A stretch of DNA of 7,009 nucleotides. Origin: an uncultured Gammaproteobacteria bacterium (lineage in GTDB: Bacteria; Pseudomonadota; Gammaproteobacteria; Ga0077536). The stretch is taken from contig CAIPNE010000209.1 in NCBI GenBank assembly GCA_903866355.1, positions 1-7,009 on the forward strand, read 5' to 3'. The notes beneath the pieces were generated by a model. That model did no database searches and was not told the DNA's origin. It saw only the letters and a program-made list of their open reading frames with translations. Position 1 is the stretch's first letter; each line of letters opens with the position of its first letter. Positions 1-6,533 of this stretch are shown here, one piece after another. Both the position numbers and the translations under genes were made by a program.

Positions 1-1
1 C

Positions 2-253
2 ATTGCGATCAGTTTGAATGGTTGCTCGGAAGATCAACAAAATAAAATTTCGCGAATGGGCGTGAGCTGGCTCGAAGGTAACTATCGCGTCACGTTCGCG
101 ACCGGCAATCACCTAAAGTCTTGGGACATCCGCGATGGCAAAGTCACCAGCGAACCAAGCAAGGGTTATTACTATTTCTGGACCGAGGTCGAGGGTAAAA
201 AACGCTACGTGCAGGTGCCAATGGAATACACCTATATCGAGGAAATGCCGTAA
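2..253 (+). CDS. Putative small lipoprotein, 5' end outside window
   Basis: The product is not recognised. The frame is open to the left edge, so the gene probably starts before the window; a TTG at 14 is the only internal candidate start before the ATG at 56. Read from base 2, the frame gives I-A-I-S-L-N-G-C-S-E-D, which looks like the end of a type II signal peptide with lipobox L-N-G-C and Cys at 23-25. If so, the mature protein is about 76 residues, anchored by a lipidated Cys. Ser rather than Asp at +2 would fit outer-membrane sorting in enterobacteria-like systems. The mature part is polar and rich in aromatic residues (a YYYFW cluster, then a Lys-rich turn and a YTYIEEMP end) and looks beta-rich. 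It stops with TAA 12 nt from the convergent end of ccmI. By my hand count its GC is about 49%, below the roughly 60% of the ccm genes. I am fairly sure it is coding; the lipoprotein call is an inference. Confidence 0.6.
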   Translation: MAISLNGCSEDQQNKISRMGVSWLEGNYRVTFATGNHLKSWDIRDGKVTSEPSKGYYYFWTEVEGKKRYVQVPMEYTYIEEMP

Positions 254-265
254 CGCCCGTCTATT

Positions 266-1516
266 TCAGGGCACGACGTCGGTAATGTTCACGCGGATGT
301 GGACGTCCGGTCCCACGCTGAGACCGGCGATTTTTCCTTGCAGATCGCCACTGGCCGCCACGGGTTGTCCCGCTTGAGAAATGCGCGCCACGACGTCCAC
401 CACGCTGGCTGAACTCAGGCGCGCTGCGGGCGACATCGCCAAGCTGTCGTCGAGCACCACGGTGACCGGAAAATTGGCCGCAGGCAGGCGTTTGACGGCC
501 AGCGGCATGGGCATCCCGGCGACTTGTTTGGCCAGCACAAAAAGCACGGCGTTTGGCCCAATCCGACCCGCGATCGCCGCATCCAACTGTACCTCCACCG
601 TGAGGCGCGGACTGGCCGCAGCCGCGGTGGAATTAGCCGGGGCAGAATTAGCAGTGCCGGAATTAGTCGCGGCGGAATTAGCGGCGCCGGAATTAGCCGC
701 AGTCGGCAACTCTGCGGCGAGGGCCGCGATTTGCGCGTCGAGTTCGGTGGTGGGTTGATGCGCTGCCACGCTCGCTACGCGGGCCCGTTGCAGGTAGCCC
801 AATGCCTGCGCACCGTTCCCGGCTTCCCTGGCAGCCAAACCCGCCAACCACAGCGCGGTGGGGTGTTCTGGCGCGGCCTGCAGCGCGCGTTGGATCAACG
901 CCGCAGGGGGGCCGGTCAGCCGTCCACCATTGATCATCGCGAGGGTGTCGGCGTACTGCACCAAGACGGCGGGGTCTTCGCCCACCATTTTCAACACGGC
1001 CGTGTATTGTTCCACGGCGTCGGGATAGCGTTCAGTGGAGACATACAGGCGGGCTAACCACAGGCGCGGTTCGGGATCTTGGGGTGCTAGCACAATTCTT
1101 TGTTGGAGTTGCGCCGTCATTTCGCTAATGGATGGCCGGGTGCCCGCACTGGCCGCGATAGGCGCCGCCCCGGTGGTCAGTTCCGGCATGCCCAGCCGCA
1201 GATAAACCGGCACGGCCACTACGCTGACGATGACAGCCAGCGCGCCGAGCGCGAGCAGCCGGCCTTGAGAACGCTGCGGGTGCTGGGCTTGCGGGGGTAC
1301 TTCGCGCAGCGCATTGCGGGCGAGTTCCGTCTCGATCGCCGTGCGCGCCTCGGCGCTAAGGCTGCCTTGGGCAAAATCCTGCAGTAGTTCCGCATGGCGT
1401 GCGCCGTAGATCTGAGCTGCCGTCTCGGCAGGTGCTGCGCGCAGTCGCGCACCACTGAGTGCGATATAGGTGACGACGCACAGGAGCAGCGTGGCGATGA
1501 TCCACCACAGCGTCAT
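266..1516 (-). CDS. ccmI: Cytochrome c maturation protein CcmI (apocytochrome c chaperone, TPR)
   Basis: This 416-aa inner-membrane protein is known in other bacteria to bind apocytochrome c and pass it to the CcmF/H heme-ligation module. Domains visible are: membrane segment 1 (about residues 5-22); a cytoplasmic, Ala/Glu-rich helical loop (23-85); membrane segment 2 (about 87-107); a periplasmic TPR region (about 130-250, with the pattern WLARLYVSTERYPDAVEQY and later LWLAGLAAREAGNGAQAL); a low-complexity pentapeptide-repeat linker (273-297); and a C-terminal beta-type domain (304-413) resembling the C-terminal domain of E. coli CcmH/NrfG-like proteins (FVLAK, MPLAVKRLP, VTLDDS-like segments). 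The ATG overlaps the ccmH stop as ATGA and has no clear ribosome binding site, so translation is probably coupled to ccmH. It is the last gene of the operon and ends 12 nt from a convergent gene. The repeat linker is the odd feature. Confidence 0.95.
   Translation of the reverse strand: MTLWWIIATLLLCVVTYIALSGARLRAAPAETAAQIYGARHAELLQDFAQGSLSAEARTAIETELARNALREVPPQAQHPQRSQGRLLALGALAVIVSVVAVPVYLRLGMPELTTGAAPIAASAGTRPSISEMTAQLQQRIVLAPQDPEPRLWLARLYVSTERYPDAVEQYTAVLKMVGEDPAVLVQYADTLAMINGGRLTGPPAALIQRALQAAPEHPTALWLAGLAAREAGNGAQALGYLQRARVASVAAHQPTTELDAQIAALAAELPTAANSGAANSAATNSGTANSAPANSTAAAASPRLTVEVQLDAAIAGRIGPNAVLFVLAKQVAGMPMPLAVKRLPAANFPVTVVLDDSLAMSPAARLSSASVVDVVARISQAGQPVAASGDLQGKIAGLSVGPDVHIRVNITDVVP
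626..704 (-). repeat. 15-bp minisatellite inside ccmI encoding a pentapeptide repeat
   Basis: On the plus strand the heptamer gaattag recurs exactly every 15 bases, at 630, 645, 660, 675 and 690, each followed by a GC-rich 8-mer of variable sequence. Because 15 is a multiple of 3, the ccmI frame is kept and reads AANSG, AANSA, ATNSG, TANSA, PANST (residues 273-297). It lies between the TPR region and the C-terminal domain, flanked by more Ala/Ser/Thr/Pro-rich sequence, so it is most likely a flexible periplasmic linker that grew by slippage or unequal exchange. Asn-Ser is invariant in all five units; the other positions vary. Confidence 0.9.
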
Positions 1517-1968
1517 GGTGGCGTGCTGTCGCGTTGGGTCAAAGCCAACATGGCGGCCACTTCGGCCTCACTGGGCGCTTGGGCCTCGGCTCTGCGGCCA
1601 ATGCGCCACCACACCCAACCGGCCAGCCCGAGCAACAGCGCCGGACCAAACCACAACAAGCCAGTGAGCGGTGAGACCGGCGGGCGGTATAAGACAAACT
1701 TACCGTAACGGGCAACCAAGAAATCAACGATTTCCTGATCGCTGCGGCCGGTGTTCAATAAACGATAGACCTCATTGCGCAGGTCTTGCGCTAGGTCCGC
1801 GTGGGAATCGGCCAAGGACTGATTTTGGCAAACCAGACAGCGCAACTCCGTCGCCAGATGCTGGTATCTGGCGGCGAGCGTTGCGTCTGCGAACTGGAAC
1901 GGCGTATCCGCCGCGGCGGCGCCTAAGGCCACGCTCCACAGCAAGAATACGCCCAGCACGGTTTTCAT
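1513..1968 (-). CDS. ccmH: Cytochrome c maturation protein CcmH (thioredoxin-like reductant, short form)
   Basis: This is a 151-aa periplasm-facing, membrane-anchored thiol protein. It is known to act with CcmG in reducing the CXXCH cysteines of apocytochrome c, and to join CcmF and CcmI in heme ligation. The sequence shows a signal peptide (residues 1 to about 20, ending AAAA before DTPF), the diagnostic motif LRCLVCQNQS (42-51; Cys44 and Cys47), the conserved stretch around ADLAQDLR, then YGKFVLYRPP, and a C-terminal membrane segment (about 104-122) with a short charged tail. The length fits the stand-alone form, not the fused CcmH of E. coli. The frame is open further upstream (to 2022), but the ATG at 1968 gives the correct signal peptide and shares one base with the ccmG stop (TGATG). 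A GGGGGA stretch about 10 nt upstream could serve as the ribosome binding site. Confidence 0.96.
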   Translation of the reverse strand: MKTVLGVFLLWSVALGAAAADTPFQFADATLAARYQHLATELRCLVCQNQSLADSHADLAQDLRNEVYRLLNTGRSDQEIVDFLVARYGKFVLYRPPVSPLTGLLWFGPALLLGLAGWVWWRIGRRAEAQAPSEAEVAAMLALTQRDSTPP

Positions 1969-2498
1969 CAGGGTTTTTCCCCCGCCAATTGGGCCAGCAG
2001 CGGCTGAATTTTCTCGCGCCAAGCCTCGGGCGTGAGTGGCCCCACCTGCTTGAAGCGGATGACACCCCGACGGTCGAGCACGAAGGTTTCTGGCACGCCG
2101 TAAACGCCGAGGTCTAGCCCCAGTTTACCGTCCGGGTCAAACAGGGTGGTGCGATAGGGATTGCCCAACTGGGTGAGGGTGGCGAGGGCATCTGCGCGGG
2201 TGTCTTTATAGTTCAGACCGATGATTTCCACCTCCGCGTTGGCCGCCAACGCCAGCAGCTGTGGATGCTCCACGCGGCACGCGCTACACCACGAAGCCCA
2301 CACATTGAGCAGCAGCGGCCGTCCGAGCAGGTCGGCTTTGCTGAGAATTTTGGCCTCATCGCTCAAGGTTGAGAGGCTGAACTCGGGTGCCGGATGGTCA
2401 ATGAGTGGCGAGGGCACGTAGCGCGGATCGAGCTTCAGACCGATGGTGAGCACGGCGATCAGCACCACAAAAATCGCGAGCGGCAGGATAAAACGCAT
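1968..2498 (-). CDS. ccmG: Thiol:disulfide interchange protein CcmG/DsbE
   Basis: This 176-aa membrane-anchored periplasmic thioredoxin-like protein is known to be reduced through DsbD/CcdA and to supply electrons for apocytochrome c cysteines. The sequence shows an N-terminal membrane anchor (about residues 4-22), then the thioredoxin fold: PAPEFSL (36-42), LLNVWASWCSACRVEHP (63-79) with catalytic Cys71 and Cys74, and the cis-proline loop GVPETF (134-139, Pro136) followed by the strand RRGVIRF. The frame extends 29 codons upstream into ccmF, but the ATG at 2498 gives the usual short N-terminus directly before the anchor and lies 4 nt after the ccmF stop. The active-site dipeptide is Ser-Ala, where many homologues have a Pro. 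The stop overlaps the ccmH start. Confidence 0.96.
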   Translation of the reverse strand: MRFILPLAIFVVLIAVLTIGLKLDPRYVPSPLIDHPAPEFSLSTLSDEAKILSKADLLGRPLLLNVWASWCSACRVEHPQLLALAANAEVEIIGLNYKDTRADALATLTQLGNPYRTTLFDPDGKLGLDLGVYGVPETFVLDRRGVIRFKQVGPLTPEAWREKIQPLLAQLAGEKP

Positions 2499-2502
2499 GC
2501 GC

Positions 2503-4470
2503 TTAGGCGCCGGTGGCCGTGAGGGGGAGAGCAGGGACGGCCACGGTTTGCCGGTAACGCCGGTCACACAGGGCGAGCAGCCCACCTCCGGCCATCATCA
2601 GCGCCCCCAACCAAATGCAGCGGACATAGGCCTTGTGACTGATACGCACGCTCCAAGCCTGCCCATCCAGCGATTCACCGAGGGAAATGTACAAGTCGCC
2701 CGAGAGCTTAGGCAAAATGTCAGCTTCGGTCATCGGCATTGCGCGCACGTTGTAGAGGCGTTTTTGCGGGTAGAGTTCTGCCACTTGGCGGCCCTCACGC
2801 CAGACCGTAAAGCGGGCTTCGGTCGCTTTGTAATTGGGGCCGATGATTTCGCGCAGCGTCTCGAAGCGAAATTCGTAAGTGGCTAACGGAATTCGATCGC
2901 CCGGCGCCATCCGTACGTGGCGATCAACGCTCAGCGCGGTGGTCAGGCACACCCCAGCGATCGCAACGGCGAAGCCCATGTGGGCAAGACTTTGCCCGTA
3001 TACCGAGCCGGGCAACACCGCCAACGCGGCGCGCCACGAGGCACGTCCTGCACAACGCGCCCACAGGCCGTGCACGGAGGTCGCGACTATCCAACCCGCG
3101 AGCGCTAAACCGACGCCCGCCGAGATTCGCTGCGGGCCATCAATGACCGCCGTCGTCACCAGTCCCAGCACGAGTGCTGCACCGGCCACCAAACGCGTGC
3201 GTTGCCAGAGTCGGGCGAGTGTATCGGCGCGCCAGTGGGAAAATTGGCCCAGTCCTAGTGCTACGGCGAGCGGGGCCATCATCAGGCCAAACACCAGATT
3301 GAAGTAGGGCGGCCCCACCGAAATCTTGCCGAGATCCAAGGCATCGAGCACCAGTGGGTAGAGCGTGCCGAGCGCAATCGTGGCGGTTGCCACGGCCAAC
3401 AGCAACGAATTGGCTAGCAGAAAGGTTTCCCGGGAGACCGGTGAGTATTGAGCACCGGCCAGCAGGCTCGGACCGCGCCAGGCATACAGCGCCAAGGAGC
3501 CCCCGACGGCCACCCCCAAAATAGCTAAAACGAAAATGCCGCGTTCGGGATCCGTTGCAAACGCATGGACCGAGGTCAGCACCCCGGAGCGCACCAGAAA
3601 AGTCCCCAGCAGGCTGAGTGAAAACGCACCGATGGCCAGCAGCACGGTCCAGCTTTTGAAGCTGCCGCGTTTGTCGGTCACGGCCAAGGAATGGATCAGG
3701 GCGGTCCCCAACAGCCAAGGCATGAACGAAGCATTTTCCACTGGATCCCAAAACCACCAACCGCCCCAGCCCAATTCGTAATACGCCCACCAACTACCCA
3801 GTGCGATGCCCACCGTGAGGAAGACCCACGCCGCGAGCGCCCAAGGCCGCACCCAGCGCGCCCATCCCGGGGTCAAGCGGCCGCGTATCAGGGCCGCGAT
3901 AGCAAACGCAAAAGGCACCGAAAGGCCCACATAGCCCATGTAGAGAATGGGCGGATGGATAATCAAACCGGGGTCTTGCAGTAGCGGGTTGAGGTCCGCA
4001 CCGTCGAGCGGTGCGGGTAGGCCGCGCAAGAAAGGGTTGGAGGTAAACAGCATGAACAGCAGAAACGCCACGCTGACCGCACCCATAACGCCGATCACCA
4101 GCGCGCCGATATCGGCAGGTAGGCGGTTCGTACGCAGGCTTACGGCCCAAGTCCAGCCGGCGAGGATGAGGGCCCACAGCAGTAATGATCCCTCGTGCGC
4201 CCCCCACACGGCCGAGACCCGGTACAGCCACGGCAGCGCCGAGTTGGAATTGTGCGCGACGTAAGCCAGGGTGAAATCGTTGGTGAGAAACGCGTGAATG
4301 AGGGCGGCGAAGGCTGCCAGCAAACACCCAAACTGGGCGCGGGCTGCGGGGCTGACGTAGGCTAGCCAAATTTCCTGCCCGCGGGCCAGACCGATCACGG
4401 GGAACACCGCTTGGACCAGCGCTAAGGCCAGGGCTAGGGTTAGGAAGAACAGACCAAGTTCGGCAATCAT
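2503..4470 (-). CDS. ccmF: Heme lyase subunit CcmF
   Basis: This 655-aa polytopic inner-membrane protein of the heme-handling family is the core of the heme ligation complex, taking heme from holo-CcmE and attaching it to apocytochrome c. Markers visible are: WGAHEGSLLLW (89-99); DPGLIIHPPILYMGYVG (166-182, His172); the WWD domain GGWWFWDPVENASFMPW (236-252); GTALIHSL (255-262, His260); SGVLTSVHAFA (295-305, His302); and SLAHMGFAVAIAG (494-506, His497). These four histidines correspond to the set known in E. coli CcmF. A large periplasmic loop (about 515-612) precedes the last membrane helix (about 618-635). The length is normal for the family. Near the end, SHKAYVRCIWLG departs from the KP-x-x-RWIW pattern I recall for the family. 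The start forms ATGA with the ccmE stop and has a good AGAAGG site. Confidence 0.97.
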   Translation of the reverse strand: MIAELGLFFLTLALALALVQAVFPVIGLARGQEIWLAYVSPAARAQFGCLLAAFAALIHAFLTNDFTLAYVAHNSNSALPWLYRVSAVWGAHEGSLLLWALILAGWTWAVSLRTNRLPADIGALVIGVMGAVSVAFLLFMLFTSNPFLRGLPAPLDGADLNPLLQDPGLIIHPPILYMGYVGLSVPFAFAIAALIRGRLTPGWARWVRPWALAAWVFLTVGIALGSWWAYYELGWGGWWFWDPVENASFMPWLLGTALIHSLAVTDKRGSFKSWTVLLAIGAFSLSLLGTFLVRSGVLTSVHAFATDPERGIFVLAILGVAVGGSLALYAWRGPSLLAGAQYSPVSRETFLLANSLLLAVATATIALGTLYPLVLDALDLGKISVGPPYFNLVFGLMMAPLAVALGLGQFSHWRADTLARLWQRTRLVAGAALVLGLVTTAVIDGPQRISAGVGLALAGWIVATSVHGLWARCAGRASWRAALAVLPGSVYGQSLAHMGFAVAIAGVCLTTALSVDRHVRMAPGDRIPLATYEFRFETLREIIGPNYKATEARFTVWREGRQVAELYPQKRLYNVRAMPMTEADILPKLSGDLYISLGESLDGQAWSVRISHKAYVRCIWLGALMMAGGGLLALCDRRYRQTVAVPALPLTATGA

Positions 4471-4919
4471 GGGACCTTCTTGTTGGGCGGCGCGTTGGCT
4501 TTGGCTTGGGCCAGCGCTGCGGCTACTTCGGGCGGCATATAGTTTTCATCGTGCTTGGCCAGCACTTCGCGCGCAACAAACACGCCATCGCGCCCTAATT
4601 GGCCGTTGGCGACGATCCCCTGACCTTCCCGAAACAGATCGGGCAGGATGCCGGTATAGCTGACGTCCACCGTCTGGTGGAGGTCGGTGAGCGTAAAACG
4701 AACGGTCAAACCGTCTGGTTCGCGCTGCAGACTTTCCTTGACCACCAAACCACCGATACGAAAATCGCGCCCGGCAGGGGCTTTGCCGGCGACGGTGTCG
4801 CTGGTGCTGTAGAAATACATGAGATTTTGATTGAACGCCCGCAAAATAAGCGCCGTGGCGAGGCCCATGCCCACGACCAGCAGGCCAATGACCACCATGC
4901 GTTTGCGGCGTGGCGTCAT
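4467..4919 (-). CDS. ccmE: Periplasmic heme chaperone CcmE
   Basis: This 150-aa membrane-anchored heme chaperone is known to receive heme from CcmC as a covalent adduct on a histidine and carry it to CcmF. The sequence shows a basic N-terminus (MTPRRKRM), one membrane anchor (about residues 8-27), the conserved NLMYFYSTSD region (32-41), an OB-fold beta domain with FRIGGLV (53-59) and the VSYTGILPDLFREGQG segment (86-101), and the heme-binding motif HDENYMPPEV (123-132), with His123 as the covalent attachment site and Tyr127 as the axial ligand by homology. The tail is flexible and Ala/Lys/Pro-rich. An open frame runs upstream to 5180, but that part is the shadow of ccmD. The ATG at 4919 matches family N-termini and forms ATGA with the ccmD stop. 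No Shine-Dalgarno sequence is seen. Confidence 0.96.
   Translation of the reverse strand: MTPRRKRMVVIGLLVVGMGLATALILRAFNQNLMYFYSTSDTVAGKAPAGRDFRIGGLVVKESLQREPDGLTVRFTLTDLHQTVDVSYTGILPDLFREGQGIVANGQLGRDGVFVAREVLAKHDENYMPPEVAAALAQAKANAPPNKKVP
4475..4480 (-). promoter_or_regulatory. Ribosome binding site of ccmF
   Basis: Read on the minus strand, AGAAGG lies 4 bases before the ccmF ATG at 4470, inside the last codons of ccmE (Lys-Lys-Val-Pro). It is the clearest Shine-Dalgarno sequence among the internal starts of this operon; most of the others have none and probably rely on coupling. It supports the ATG at 4470 as the ccmF start. Confidence 0.6.
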
Positions 4920-5086
4920 GGCTGAGGGCGGCGAGTGGGGCGCGTCGCGAGTGCCGCGCGCAGTTGCCGCTCGCGGCGTCGCGGCGCAACCACATTCCAC
5001 ACCAATATCACCAGCCCCAGCCCATAAGCGCTCCAGACGTAGACCGCGTAGCCGCCCATCGCCAGAAATTCCTGCAGGTGTTTCAT
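4916..5086 (-). CDS. ccmD: Heme exporter protein CcmD (small membrane subunit)
   Basis: I translated this 56-aa ORF by hand; it fills the space between ccmC and ccmE. CcmD is known to be a small single-span protein that stabilises the CcmC-CcmE-heme complex and is needed to release holo-CcmE from CcmABC. The sequence begins MKHLQEFLAMGGYAVYVW, carrying the family signature MGGYA-x-YVW (residues 10-18). One membrane helix follows (about 14-34), then a strongly basic cytoplasmic tail (PRRRERQLRAAL and an Arg/Pro-rich end), as expected for the family. It overlaps both neighbours by ATGA: its start lies in the ccmC stop and its stop in the ccmE start. No ribosome binding site is obvious, so translation is probably coupled to ccmC. 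It is short enough to be missed by gene callers with a 60-codon cutoff. Confidence 0.94.
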   Translation of the reverse strand: MKHLQEFLAMGGYAVYVWSAYGLGLVILVWNVVAPRRRERQLRAALATRPTRRPQP

Positions 5087-5829
5087 GAGGTGCGCTCGTC
5101 GCTGAGCTCGGCCCGCAACCAGGCCGTGTGTTGTTCAAATGCCAGAATCTCGCAGCGTGCGCGCACCATGAGGACGGCAAGAAAATAGGCCTTGAACGCT
5201 AACGCCATGAGCAGCAGTGGAATCAGCATGGAGGTGGCCATTGAGGGCGCGTCGAATTTACTCACCGTCGCCCCCTGATGCAGGGTGCTCCACCACACCA
5301 CGGAGTAATGAATGATGGGAATATTGACTACCCCGACGATGGCCAGCACGGCACCTGCGCGGGCCGCCGCGCGGCGGTCTTCGATAGCACTTTGCAGCGC
5401 CAGGTAACCCAGATACAGAAACAGCAGGATCAGTTCTGAGGTTAGCCGCGCGTCCCAGACCCACCAGGTCCCCCACATGGGTTTACCCCACAGTGAGCCG
5501 GTGGCGAGGGCTAGAAAAGTAAATGAGGCACCCAGCGGCGCGCAGGCGCGGGCGATGATATCGCCCAGTTTGACCTTCCAAATGAGCCCTGCCGCGCCGG
5601 CAGAGGCCATCACTAAATAGACAAACATGGACATCCACGCACTGGGGACGTGGAGATAAATGATGCGAAAACTCTCGCCTTGCTGGTAATCCGCCGGGGC
5701 AAGTACCAAGCCGCCCGTCAGCCCGGCAGCAAAGAGCACGGCGCTCAGTCCAAATAACCACGGGCTCAAGCGCTGGGCCAAGCGATGAAAGTGTTTGGGA
5801 GAGGCGTAAGGGTGAAAGCGCTTGAACAT
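5083..5829 (-). CDS. ccmC: Heme exporter/handling protein CcmC
   Basis: This 248-aa inner-membrane protein with about six helices is known to bind heme in its periplasmic WWD domain and drive covalent attachment of heme to CcmE. The sequence shows the typical start MFKRFHPYASPKHFHRLAQRL, FRIIYLHVPSAW (54-65) with axial-ligand candidate His60, the tryptophan-rich motif WGKPMWGTWWVWDARLTSEL (114-133), and IPIIHYSVVWWSTLHQG (170-186) with His184 as the second ligand. His60 and His184 fall at the same positions as those known for E. coli CcmC. Its start is separated from ccmB by 29 nt, the only real gap in the operon, and lacks an obvious Shine-Dalgarno sequence. Family similarity begins right at this methionine, so I keep it. 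The stop overlaps ccmD by ATGA. Confidence 0.96.
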   Translation of the reverse strand: MFKRFHPYASPKHFHRLAQRLSPWLFGLSAVLFAAGLTGGLVLAPADYQQGESFRIIYLHVPSAWMSMFVYLVMASAGAAGLIWKVKLGDIIARACAPLGASFTFLALATGSLWGKPMWGTWWVWDARLTSELILLFLYLGYLALQSAIEDRRAAARAGAVLAIVGVVNIPIIHYSVVWWSTLHQGATVSKFDAPSMATSMLIPLLLMALAFKAYFLAVLMVRARCEILAFEQHTAWLRAELSDERTS

Positions 5830-5858
5830 GAATGGTGTGCGTGGGGTGCTCGTCGTTC
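5830..5858 (-). other. 29-nt ccmB-ccmC spacer
   Basis: This is the longest non-coding gap between ccm genes in the window. Read on the minus strand it is rich in C and A (GAACGACGAG then CACCCCACGC) and contains no convincing Shine-Dalgarno sequence, promoter boxes or hairpin. ccmC translation may depend on ribosomes arriving from ccmB, or on an unpaired leader; I see nothing that decides this. Confidence 0.5.
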
Positions 5859-6533
5859 TCAGCCGAGTCGTGCGCGGAGTGCGGCGGCAATGGCGAAAGG
5901 TGTGAGGGTCAATGCGAGCACCGACAAACCGGCCAAGAAAAACATCTCCGCTGCTACGGGTAGACCTAAGGCGGCATTACGGGCGGCCAAGGTGCCAAAA
6001 ATCAGTACTGGAATGTACAAGGGAAGCGTGATGAGCGCTAGCAACATGGTGCCGCCGCGCAAGCCTACGGTGAGCGCACTGGCGAGGCTGCCCACGAGCG
6101 CCAACAGGGGTGTGCCCAACGCCATGCCGCCCACAATGGCCGCGAGTGTGGCGGCGTCTAAACCCAGCAGGGTGCCCAAAGCTGCGCTCATGACCATCAG
6201 TGGGACCGCGCCGGTGCACCAGTGTGCGGCAATCTTGCCTAGCACCAGCAGGGCGAGCGGATGAGGACTGGTCACGAGCAACTCTAAGCTGCCATCGGCG
6301 TGATCCGCAGCAAATACCTCGGGTAGGGTCAGGATGGTGGCGAGCACCGCGGCCACCCACAGGATGGCCGGGAGCAGGGTGCGCAACGTTTCGGGCAGCG
6401 GGCCGATGGCGATGGGAAAGAGATAGACCACCAGCGCAAAAAAAATCAGCGGCTGCGCCACATCACCACGGCGACGCCAGCCGCGGCGCAGATCCCGGTG
6501 CAAGACGGCGGTGGTGGCCGCAAGTGCGCTCAT
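5859..6533 (-). CDS. ccmB: Heme exporter protein CcmB (ABC permease subunit)
   Basis: This 224-aa polytopic membrane subunit pairs with the ATPase CcmA. CcmAB is known to be needed for releasing holo-CcmE from CcmC/D; the older idea of it as a heme exporter is not well supported. The length matches the family (about 220 aa). The sequence shows a cytoplasmic N-terminal helix (LHRDLRRGWRRR), then about six hydrophobic segments (roughly residues 27-45, 54-72, 94-122, 128-153, 160-182 and 195-218). Between segments 2 and 3 is the conserved cytoplasmic motif FAADHADGSLELL (74-86), the likely coupling contact to CcmA, and later the conserved LITLPLYIPVLIFG (167-180). The ATG forms ATGA with the ccmA stop. 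Confidence 0.95.
   Translation of the reverse strand: MSALAATTAVLHRDLRRGWRRRGDVAQPLIFFALVVYLFPIAIGPLPETLRTLLPAILWVAAVLATILTLPEVFAADHADGSLELLVTSPHPLALLVLGKIAAHWCTGAVPLMVMSAALGTLLGLDAATLAAIVGGMALGTPLLALVGSLASALTVGLRGGTMLLALITLPLYIPVLIFGTLAARNAALGLPVAAEMFFLAGLSVLALTLTPFAIAAALRARLG

Noticed and set aside
255..272. Possible terminator hairpin GCCC...GGGC around the convergent stops
   Set aside because: The stem is only 4 bp with a 10-nt loop and no T-run on either strand.
381..758. Plus-strand 125-codon frame with an Ala/Glu/Leu/Pro repeat (ELA-type pentamers)
   Set aside because: It is the antisense reading of the ccmI minisatellite. The opposite strand is a well-supported gene through the whole interval, and the frame has no recognisable start signal or domain.
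524..1057. Plus-strand 177-codon frame opposite ccmI
   Set aside because: It is an antisense shadow in GC-rich coding sequence. Its composition is Arg/Gly/Gln-rich without domains, while ccmI on the other strand has clear TPR and C-terminal domains.
1969..2022. N-terminal extension of ccmH by 18 codons
   Set aside because: It would sit within ccmG and bury the signal peptide; the ATG at 1968 begins a standard signal peptide.
1671..2117. Plus-strand 148-codon frame opposite ccmG/ccmH
   Set aside because: It spans the junction of two conserved minus-strand genes and encodes an Arg/Pro-rich sequence with no family features.
2499..2585. N-terminal extension of ccmG by 29 codons
   Set aside because: It lies inside the 3' end of ccmF and would place a polar stretch before the membrane anchor; the ATG at 2498 matches family N-termini.
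4920..5180. N-terminal extension of ccmE by 87 codons
   Set aside because: The extra residues are not CcmE-like and overlap ccmD in another frame. The ATG at 4919 gives the normal basic N-terminus plus membrane anchor.
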